Part shown: piece by piece, positions 1 through 4,962 of the stretch
How positions within the stretch are numbered: the first letter of the stretch is position 1
How the letters are laid out: each line of letters starts with the position of its first letter
Source: Streptococcus sp.
GTDB lineage: Bacteria; Bacillota; Bacilli; Lactobacillales; Aerococcaceae
Direction: 5' to 3'
Assembly (NCBI GenBank): GCA_015264885.1
Contig: JABZYY010000011.1
Coordinates: 11,267 to 22,182, forward strand
DNA: 10,916 bases
Notes under the pieces: model-generated
Told to the model about the DNA's origin: nothing
Database searches by the model: none
The model's input: the letters and a program-made list of their open reading frames with translations, nothing else
Program-made: the position numbers and the translations under genes

Positions 1-21
1 ACTATGAAGATACCTGAGAAA

Positions 22-34
22 AGCTCAACGAGCT
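22..34 (-). terminator. weak hairpin downstream of the phosphodiesterase gene
   Basis: AGCTC-GTT-GAGCT on the minus strand is followed by TTTTCTC. The stem has only 5 bp and the T tract is short, so this is at best a weak intrinsic terminator for the gene ending at 94. Confidence 0.2.
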
Positions 35-57
35 ATCCGATTTATATAGAGGCACCT

Positions 58-82
58 ACATTCAACGTGCGTAAGAAGCGGT
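58..82. repeat. 25-bp direct repeat, copy 1 (outside the gene)
   Basis: These bases match 110-134 at 24 of 25 positions; only position 69 (g versus a) differs. Read on the minus strand in the frame of the phosphodiesterase gene, this copy would encode RFLRTLNV and then GASI and a stop, so it looks like a second version of that gene's tail. The single difference is synonymous (CGC versus CGT). It lies downstream of the real stop codon, so it is not translated as part of the gene. Confidence 0.8.
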
Positions 83-93
83 TTGTTTTTATT

Positions 94-1878
94 TTATTTA
101 ACGATACTCACATTCAACGTACGTAAGAAGCGGTCCATTAAACTGTTGTTGGTTTTGTGCTCCTCTTGAATGGCTTTGGCAAGCGCGACTTTGTCTGTGA
201 TGATCCCGTTTGCCGGGCTGTCTACGTATTTCTCGAGGGCTTCATCCGTATTAATGGTCCAGACAAACACCTCATGTCCTGTCTCCTGCGCATGCAGTAC
301 CGCCAGTTCCTGGTAAGAAAAATCTTCCACCACATAGAAATCCACCTTCGCGTCTCCGAATCCGCCAAATTGGATGGGAATCACAAAACCAGTCGTGATT
401 TCCGGCGCTTTTGCCTCGAGTTCTTCCATGACTTTTAAATCAAGGGACATGACCTTGTTCGAATTATCGATGGCGAGCTCTTTGTATTTTGCGATGAAAA
501 GATCCACGTAGTTTGCAGGCTCACCGCCATGTGGTTTAAGCTCGATGACAAGCGGCATACCGATTTCTTTGGCTGCTTTGAAAAACTCTTCAAAAGTAGG
601 AATATGGCTCTTAAAGTCATCTTGTTCGATTGGAAGACCACGAACCTCGTCTAAGGTCATATCTTGAACGCGTTTATTCAGTCCGGCTAATCGCTTCAAG
701 TTGTAGTCGTGCATGACGACGAATTGATTGTCTTTCGTCAGAAGAATATCCATCTCCACCATATTGGCGCCAGCTTCTTTGGCCGCTTTGATGCCTTCAA
801 TTGAATTCTCAACGGCCTCCTCAACATAGCCACGGTGACCGATGATGATAGGGTCGTTGGCCGATTCCGTTCTGTAAGTGGTGAGCGTTGTGAGAACCCC
901 GCTTCCTGTTACAAAGAGAAGGGCAAAGGCCGTTACGATTTTACGTTTATGCTTAATTTCCTCGTGGTGATGATACACTTCAAGCGACGCCAATTTATGC
1001 TCGTGGATGATTTTCGTCATCACAATAAAAGTAGCAATCTTCGTATAGAGGATGATGAATCCTTGAAGCAGTTTGGCGACGGCGAGGACACTACTTAACA
1101 GAAGCGTATTTGAGCCGTTTGGGTCTAGAAATTCAACGAGGGCGACACTACCAATCGAGATGAAAATAACAAGAATGGCTAGCACCCCTTCGACGACTGC
1201 CGAGATAAGGAGCAGGCGCCAAACGTTCTTCTTCGTCAGCTTCCAACTCGTGATGATATTTTTGGTAAATGGCTGGTCGGTAAGAATCTGAAGCGGAATC
1301 GCAAGAGAGCTTCGTGCGTGAAAGTAGAGTAGCACAACGACCAGTCCTAAGTAGAAGAGAGTACCGGCACTCGTCTTAGTGATTTCACCCGTGATAAATT
1401 CCGGAATGGTAATCTTTTTAGAAATAAACGTCAGCTCACCGATATTGACGATGGGCAAGAGCGTTAAAAAGTACAGCCAGAACGTAATAAAGTGGCCATT
1501 TAGCAGCTGCTTCAGTTCTGAGAACGCATTTTGAATGCTACTGCGCCATGAAAAATGAATGCCGCGAATTGTTCCGTAAATCATGAAGATGAGGATTGAG
1601 AACTCCATGAAGATAAGAAACGCGAACGCCAATAAATAGAGAATCAGGAGCGGGATGGATCCTGGACTCAGTAGTACCGTCTTGAAATTGGCGAAGTTCA
1701 AATTGGATTGCCCAGTAATAAAGAGCATTCCGCGAAAAATAAGCGTTAAAAATCCGAATCCAAACACGGATATAAAAAATTGTAAGAAAATGGAATTGCG
1801 TAAATACATCCAGCTGTTTTGCGTTAAATTGCCTAATGTAAAGCGGATGGTTTTCCATACGGGGATTTTTTGATTCAT
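94..1878 (-). CDS. glycerophosphodiester phosphodiesterase with N-terminal membrane domain
   Basis: A 594-residue, two-part protein. Residues 1 to about 330 are strongly hydrophobic, with several membrane segments (for example about 30-55, 75-101, 130-146, 172-187, 220-246, 262-288 and 314-332), matching the GPDPase_memb type of extension. Residues 344-572 form a GDPD TIM barrel: HRG at 348-350, EN at 357-358, EMD at 375-377, VMHD at 388-391, ELK at 446-448, W540 and GIITD at 558-562. His348 and His390 are the expected catalytic pair, with Glu375, Asp377 and Glu446 as likely metal ligands. The family hydrolyses glycerophosphodiesters to glycerol 3-phosphate and an alcohol; with its membrane anchor this one may act on lipid head groups or lipoteichoic-acid-derived material (inference). 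The ATG is preceded by GGAGG at 1883-1887, 4 nt away. The gene stands alone, divergent from the lipoprotein gene. Confidence 0.93.
   Translation of the reverse strand: MNQKIPVWKTIRFTLGNLTQNSWMYLRNSIFLQFFISVFGFGFLTLIFRGMLFITGQSNLNFANFKTVLLSPGSIPLLILYLLAFAFLIFMEFSILIFMIYGTIRGIHFSWRSSIQNAFSELKQLLNGHFITFWLYFLTLLPIVNIGELTFISKKITIPEFITGEITKTSAGTLFYLGLVVVLLYFHARSSLAIPLQILTDQPFTKNIITSWKLTKKNVWRLLLISAVVEGVLAILVIFISIGSVALVEFLDPNGSNTLLLSSVLAVAKLLQGFIILYTKIATFIVMTKIIHEHKLASLEVYHHHEEIKHKRKIVTAFALLFVTGSGVLTTLTTYRTESANDPIIIGHRGYVEEAVENSIEGIKAAKEAGANMVEMDILLTKDNQFVVMHDYNLKRLAGLNKRVQDMTLDEVRGLPIEQDDFKSHIPTFEEFFKAAKEIGMPLVIELKPHGGEPANYVDLFIAKYKELAIDNSNKVMSLDLKVMEELEAKAPEITTGFVIPIQFGGFGDAKVDFYVVEDFSYQELAVLHAQETGHEVFVWTINTDEALEKYVDSPANGIITDKVALAKAIQEEHKTNNSLMDRFLRTLNVSIVK
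110..134. repeat. 25-bp direct repeat, copy 2 (inside the gene 3' end)
   Basis: This copy encodes the RFLRTLNV segment near the C-terminus of the minus-strand phosphodiesterase. The start-to-start distance from copy 1 is 52 bp and the DNA between the copies is unrelated, so this is not a simple tandem duplication of a longer unit. Confidence 0.8.
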
Positions 1879-1914
1879 AAAGCCTCCGATGTGTAAATAA
1901 AGTTCGTTAGATTC

Positions 1915-1943
1915 ACCTTAGCACGAACGAAATAGAAGCGCAA
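1915..1943 (-). promoter_or_regulatory. possible promoter of the phosphodiesterase gene
   Basis: Minus strand TTGCGC (1938-1943), 17 bp, TAAGGT (1915-1920), with TG one base before the -10 (extended -10). Both boxes deviate from consensus. A 6-bp inverted repeat, GTTCGT at 1902-1907 with ACGAAC at 1923-1928, straddles the -10 and could be an operator. Confidence 0.3.
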
Positions 1944-1960
1944 GCCGATACAAAATAGTA

Positions 1961-1989
1961 TTGAAAAATCATGTAATAGAACTTATAAT
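1961..1989 (+). promoter_or_regulatory. sigma-A promoter of the lipoprotein gene
   Basis: TTGAAA (1961-1966), exactly 17 bp, then a perfect TATAAT (1984-1989). The expected transcription start is near 1996, giving a leader of about 40 nt. That leader contains the 12-bp palindrome GAAAAGCTTTTC (2012-2023) directly before the AGGAGGG ribosome site (2024-2030). Confidence 0.8.
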
Positions 1990-2034
1990 GAGAAAAGTAA
2001 TCAAAATAATAGAAAAGCTTTTCAGGAGGGAATC

Positions 2035-3048
2035 ATGAAAAAAAGACTGTTAACATTATTCTGTTTAGTAGCAACTGTGTTACTTGCTGCTTGTGGTGTG
2101 AAAAAAGTAGACGCTGGTGACTTCATCAAAACAACTTTTACGGGGTTAGATACAAAGGGGGAACTTGTATATCAAGTAAATACTCAAGAGTTAGTAAAAG
2201 AGTTCTTAGTAGCAAACCCTAAAGCAGATGCGAAAACAGAAGCAGAAGTTCGTGAAGCTGCAACAAAAGTGAAAGTAACACCAAGCAAGACAGAGGGATT
2301 ATCAAACGACGACGAAATTACCTTCACATTCACTTCAGATAAAGATGCTGAAAAATACTTTAATCTTCCAAAAGAAACAAAAGTGAAAGTTAGCGGCTTA
2401 AAAGAAGCGAAGAAATTAACGGCTCAAGAATTAGCGAAAATTACTTCATTAGAAGTGGAAGGCTTTAACAAAGGTGGTCATGCAGAAGTTCATGTGACAG
2501 ATAATAAATTGTCATTCTTACGTTTCAAAGTTGAAAACAATGGTAAATTAGAAAATGGGAAAGATGCCAAAATCGTATTAGACGGTAATTTCGCTAACTT
2601 ATTAGAAGACAGAGGTTATGTATTAGAAGGCGACGGAAGCTTCACACTTCCTGTTAAAGGATTGAAGACAGTTGCTGAAAAACTTGATGACGCTAAGAAC
2701 AAAGACGAAATTATTGCAAAACTAAAAGAAGAAGTGAATAAGAAATTTAGCGGAAATGATAAGGTGACATTTGATAAAACTTATTATCGTGGTCTAGCGA
2801 ATAATGTGGATAATTCATATTCGTATGGGGATGAGATTGTTCGCGGTAATGGGAACTTAGTAATGACGCTTCAAGTGGAAACTAGCTTTGGATTCAAAAA
2901 CGTGTATGCGGTTGGATTTACAAATCTTATAACGAATGAAGAGGGCAAGATGGAGCTTAAAGACGCACGTGTCATTTCAACAACGTATGCGGACTTTTCT
3001 ACAGCAACTCAAAAATTAGAATCAATCGGTTATACAGAAGTTAAATAA
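2035..3048 (+). CDS. surface lipoprotein with two repeated Ig-like/beta domains, function unknown
   Basis: A 337-residue lipoprotein precursor. MKKRLLTLFCLVATVLLAAC is a type II signal peptide with lipobox LAAC and Cys20 as the lipidated residue. After it, two related modules can be aligned by eye. Module A (about 33-125) has GLDTKGELVYQV, then L-S-N-D-D, then V-K-V-S-G-L-K. Module B (about 138-215) has GFNKGGHAEVHV, then L-E-N-G-K-D, then L-P-V-K-G-L-K. Both look like beta sandwiches of the kind seen in Firmicutes surface proteins. A helical Lys/Glu-rich linker (about 212-238) joins them to a C-terminal domain (about 240-337). I do not recognise a named family and propose no function beyond an extracytoplasmic, membrane-anchored protein. 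It is monocistronic: it has its own promoter, a strong AGGAGGG site 4 nt before the ATG, and a terminator right after the stop. Confidence 0.9.
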   Translation: MKKRLLTLFCLVATVLLAACGVKKVDAGDFIKTTFTGLDTKGELVYQVNTQELVKEFLVANPKADAKTEAEVREAATKVKVTPSKTEGLSNDDEITFTFTSDKDAEKYFNLPKETKVKVSGLKEAKKLTAQELAKITSLEVEGFNKGGHAEVHVTDNKLSFLRFKVENNGKLENGKDAKIVLDGNFANLLEDRGYVLEGDGSFTLPVKGLKTVAEKLDDAKNKDEIIAKLKEEVNKKFSGNDKVTFDKTYYRGLANNVDNSYSYGDEIVRGNGNLVMTLQVETSFGFKNVYAVGFTNLITNEEGKMELKDARVISTTYADFSTATQKLESIGYTEVK

Positions 3049-3059
3049 TTGAGCAAACT

Positions 3060-3092
3060 AAAAGCCTACGAAACAATGTTTCTAGGCTTTTT
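3060..3092. terminator. bidirectional intrinsic terminator
   Basis: AAAAGCCTA (3060-3068) pairs with TAGGCTTTT (3083-3091), and GAAAC (3070-3074) with GTTTC (3078-3082) around an AAT loop; C3069 is a single bulge. On the plus strand the stem runs into TTTTTAACTTTTT. On the minus strand it runs into TTTTAGTTTG. It sits between two convergent genes and probably ends both. Confidence 0.88.
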
Positions 3093-3106
3093 AACTTTTT
3101 AGATAT

Positions 3107-3655
3107 TTAATTCTGTCTAATTTTTTCTGAATACAACTTCGTAAGTCGGTCTACAACACTCAACTTTCTCATAGTCATCCGAATTCCAAATTTCTTTTCA
3201 AGATAATTTGTGTTTAAACGTTTTTTTCGAGCATCACGTGGTAAATATAGGTAACAACACTCGTGACCACCATAGAACTCTTCATCTCCAAAATTCTCTC
3301 TACTAAGTTCTGTTAGAGTACTTTCGGGAATATCTTCGTTAGTAAAAACTAGATGAATACGAGAACTATCATAAGTATTATCAAATGGGTTTTCTTGAAC
3401 AGCAATCTCTAATTGATTAATTTCTTTGATAATTATTGATAAATCAGCTCCAATTTTATCCAAAATCGTATCATGAACTAACTTTCTGATTTCTTCGTCA
3501 GATAACTCTGATTCTAAAATAATATTTCCACTCTGAATATATGTTTGAACGTTTAAAAAACCAACTTCTGTTAGGATTTCTACTAAATAAGACATTTTTG
3601 GAATTCTATTGTTGCCAGTTGGTGTTACACCACGAAGGAAAATAATCTTTTTCAT
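3107..3655 (-). CDS. DUF1697 family protein
   Basis: A 182-residue protein from the chosen start MKKIIFLRG. The N-terminal half carries the family hallmarks: LRGV near the start followed by a G-N-N motif, a K-M pair about 20 residues in, then GFLNVQTYIQSGNII. The C-terminal part has the NTNYLEKKFG segment. No catalytic activity is established for DUF1697, so the role is unknown. An upstream in-frame ATG at 3673 exists, but it would overlap the previous gene. The ATG at 3655 lies 1 nt after that gene's stop, has GGAAAG 5 nt upstream, and gives the usual family N-terminus, so I prefer it. It is almost certainly cotranslated with the DJ-1-like gene upstream. Local base composition is AT-rich: 3301-3360 has 19 G/C of 60. 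Confidence 0.88.
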   Translation of the reverse strand: MKKIIFLRGVTPTGNNRIPKMSYLVEILTEVGFLNVQTYIQSGNIILESELSDEEIRKLVHDTILDKIGADLSIIIKEINQLEIAVQENPFDNTYDSSRIHLVFTNEDIPESTLTELSRENFGDEEFYGGHECCYLYLPRDARKKRLNTNYLEKKFGIRMTMRKLSVVDRLTKLYSEKIRQN

Positions 3656-3656
3656 A

Positions 3657-4292
3657 TTAACTTTCCAATGCATCTTTTTCTAGAGAGTTCATCATTTCGA
3701 CATAATATTGAGGATCTCCCGTTGAAAAATAATTAAACCATGCTTCGATTGTAGTTTTTGAATACAGTCCCAACTCCTCGATAATAAACTTGGCCCATAA
3801 TAAAGAACCGGCTGAACTCGCAGTAATAAGATTTCCGTCTTGAACTGCAATCTCATCTTTATAATAACCATGTCCTTGATAATGTTGGCTCATCTGGCTT
3901 AAAAAGAATGAAGCATTACTTGTATGATATCGATTATCTAAAATTCCTTTTTCGGCTAATCCCAAAGTAGCTCCACAGATAGCTCCAACTAAGATATTTT
4001 CTTGTAATAGTTTAGAGGCAAGTTCTAAAACGTCATCTTGCTCATTATTCAACCAACTATCTCCTCCGATAAGCAATAGAGCATCTGTATTTGCAGTATC
4101 TATATCATATAGATTAAAATCTGGAACAATTGTCATTCCTCCAGCAGTTTTTATAGACTTTTTCCCTTTAGAAACCGTTAATAATTTTACTTTAGGTTCT
4201 CCTAACATAGCCTGTAAACTTAGTGCATGCATCAAATAGCCGTGTTCAAAATCGGCCATAGTATCTTGAACATACATATAAATATTTTTCAT
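3657..4292 (-). CDS. DJ-1/PfpI family protein (class I glutamine amidotransferase-like)
   Basis: A 211-residue alpha/beta protein. Glu16 (in ADFEHGY) and the nucleophile elbow AICGAT with Cys106 give the Glu/Cys pair typical of DJ-1/PfpI proteins. ALLLIGGDSW (71-80) is the conserved strand-turn before the elbow, and HTSNA (123-127) is the segment that often follows it in this superfamily. The length is about right for the YdeA/PfpI-like branch. Family members range from proteases and deglycase/glyoxalase-like enzymes to chaperones and redox sensors, so the exact activity cannot be read from sequence. AGAGGAG (4301-4307) lies 8 nt before the ATG. It is first in a two-gene unit with the DUF1697 gene, which suggests related but undefined stress or repair roles (inference). 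Confidence 0.9.
   Translation of the reverse strand: MKNIYMYVQDTMADFEHGYLMHALSLQAMLGEPKVKLLTVSKGKKSIKTAGGMTIVPDFNLYDIDTANTDALLLIGGDSWLNNEQDDVLELASKLLQENILVGAICGATLGLAEKGILDNRYHTSNASFFLSQMSQHYQGHGYYKDEIAVQDGNLITASSAGSLLWAKFIIEELGLYSKTTIEAWFNYFSTGDPQYYVEMMNSLEKDALES
3661..3666 (-). promoter_or_regulatory. ribosome site deciding the DUF1697 start
   Basis: GGAAAG on the minus strand, 5 nt before the ATG at 3655 and inside the last codons of the upstream gene. The alternative ATG at 3673 has no comparable site. Confidence 0.55.
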
Positions 4293-4333
4293 AATGCTTA
4301 CTCCTCTTTGATAAATGATTTTAATACTGATTG

Positions 4334-4345
4334 TATCATATTTTC
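4334..4345. repeat. 12-bp direct repeat, copy 1 (in promoter)
   Basis: TATCATATTTTC, identical to 4429-4440. This copy covers the -10 box of the DJ-1-like promoter. Confidence 0.6.
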
Positions 4346-4363
4346 TATCTTACGGTAGTACAA
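4335..4363 (-). promoter_or_regulatory. promoter of the DJ-1-like / DUF1697 pair
   Basis: Minus strand TTGTAC (4358-4363), 17 bp, TATGAT (4335-4340). The expected start is near 4328, about 36 nt before the ATG. TTGTA at 4331-4335 and TACAA at 4359-4363 form an outer dyad around the promoter, a possible operator. Confidence 0.6.
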
Positions 4364-4422
4364 AAATATTTTTAACTTCATCAGTAAAATAGCAATTTTT
4401 AGATATTAGATGTCTTGTTGTG

Positions 4423-4440
4423 GAAAATTATCATATTTTC
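4423..4440. repeat. 12-bp direct repeat copy 2 within an 18-bp dyad
   Basis: GAAAAT-TATCAT-ATTTTC is an inverted repeat with 6-bp arms. Its right part (4429-4440) is the second TATCATATTTTC. It lies 95 bp upstream of the promoter copy. A regulator site or a duplicated promoter remnant are both possible. Confidence 0.5.
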
Positions 4441-4487
4441 GACCTTTTCAAGAGCTTCTATTCAAGTGCCTTTTACACTCGATTCCG

Positions 4488-4523
4488 TTGCCCAAAATTC
4501 ACTTATAAGTGAATTTTGGGCAA
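4488..4523. repeat. perfect 36-bp palindrome with no spacer
   Basis: TTGCCCAAAATTCACTTA is followed directly by its exact reverse complement; the centre is between 4505 and 4506. Neither side continues into a T tract (GTTATG on one strand, CGGAATC on the other), so it does not look like an ordinary intrinsic terminator. It could be an extruding cruciform, a protein site or a trace of a repeat element. Confidence 0.85.
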
Positions 4524-4682
4524 GTTATGTGAAGGACTCTTGCCTCTACAAAAAGACTGTACCTATCACGTTTTTCAACCACAACACCTCGTCGCCTGCA
4601 CCAACCCCTTATCTCTATCTTTTGCTCAAAACCTCATCACAGCGCTGTTTCTAGCACTTCACTTTTTTACAAAAAAATTCAA

Positions 4683-4883
4683 TTTTCTTACAAGCCTGAA
4701 GAACGGTTGCGGTTCTATAGCAACAGTAATGGGGGATGGCAACCAATGTGAATTACTGACTCTAGAGTGAAACCCGTAGAGTCAGTTTGAAGCTTGGTAG
4801 GAATTGAGACCTTGGCTCAATCCGGTGCCCCTTTACCGTGGCTATGAAGCAACCGCAACCGTTCAAGAAGGCTTGTAAGAAAA
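4683..4883. ncRNA. candidate structured non-coding RNA, about 200 nt, class unknown
   Basis: The two ends pair perfectly over 15 bp (4683-4697 with 4869-4883). After a small internal loop (GAA / AAGA) they pair again over 14 bp (4701-4714 with 4851-4864). A 5-bp helix follows (ATAGC 4717-4721 with GCTAT 4841-4845). The core then has three arms: GTAAT 4726-4730 with ATTAC 4752-4756; TGACTCTA 4757-4764 with TAGAGTCA 4777-4784; and GG-A-ATTGAG 4800-4808 with CTCAATCC 4816-4823, nested inside GGTA 4796-4799 with TACC 4834-4837. GGGG at 4731-4734 in the first arm's loop could pair with the bulged CCCC at 4828-4831, a pseudoknot. Strand is undecided because almost all pairs are Watson-Crick. The hairpin at 4920-4962 could end a plus-strand RNA; a T7 run on the minus strand (4671-4677) could end a minus-strand one. 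I found no clear promoter on either side. It could instead be a small inverted-repeat element. Confidence 0.6.
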
Positions 4884-4919
4884 ACGCAAGTTTTATTCTT
4901 CTTCAAAAGAGTCGCTATG

Positions 4920-4962
4920 CAATAGAAAGATGCCCCTGCATTGCAGGGGCATCTTTCTATTG
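4920..4962. terminator. 21-bp perfect hairpin, terminator of the regulator gene, probably bidirectional
   Basis: The arm 4920-4940 and its exact reverse complement 4942-4962 flank a single T. The GC-rich core is GATGCCCCTGCA with TGCAGGGGCATC. On both strands the core is followed by TTTCTATTG. The TAG stop of the regulator (4957-4959) lies inside the stem, so the last codons of the gene are part of the terminator. Confidence 0.8.

Larger units (their letters stand above)
4293..4682. other. long non-coding stretch (left part of a 664-bp intergenic region)
   Basis: I see no credible protein gene here. Plus-strand open frames at 4415-4654 and 4516-4770 have no ribosome site and run through palindromes. 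The stretch 4540-4660 is rich in C and T on the plus strand, unlike its surroundings. On the minus strand it holds a stop-bounded open frame of 44 codons (4502-4633) without an ATG, which could be a relic. A weak outer stem, CAAGAGCTTC (4449-4458) with GAAG-GA-CTCTTG (4531-4542), encloses the big palindrome. Confidence 0.5.

Noticed and set aside
1..126. Plus-strand open frame across 1-126 (ATG at 4)
   Set aside because: It runs antiparallel into the phosphodiesterase 3' end, has no visible ribosome site because the window begins there, and the same DNA is explained by the minus-strand repeat. It could be the end of a gene from outside the window, but nothing supports this.
4415..4770. Two plus-strand open frames (4415-4654 and 4516-4770)
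   Set aside because: No ribosome sites, low-complexity Ser/Thr/Leu composition, and they cross the 36-bp palindrome and the structured RNA region.
4683..4883. Simple MITE or insertion sequence with terminal inverted repeats
   Set aside because: The ends are inverted repeats, but I see no target-site duplication and the interior carries several independent helices and a possible pseudoknot, which fits RNA better. It is not excluded, because copy number cannot be seen here.
4293..4956. T-box or amino-acid riboswitch
   Set aside because: No T-box sequence, no lysine-type or cobalamin-type consensus, and no downstream plus-strand gene to control.
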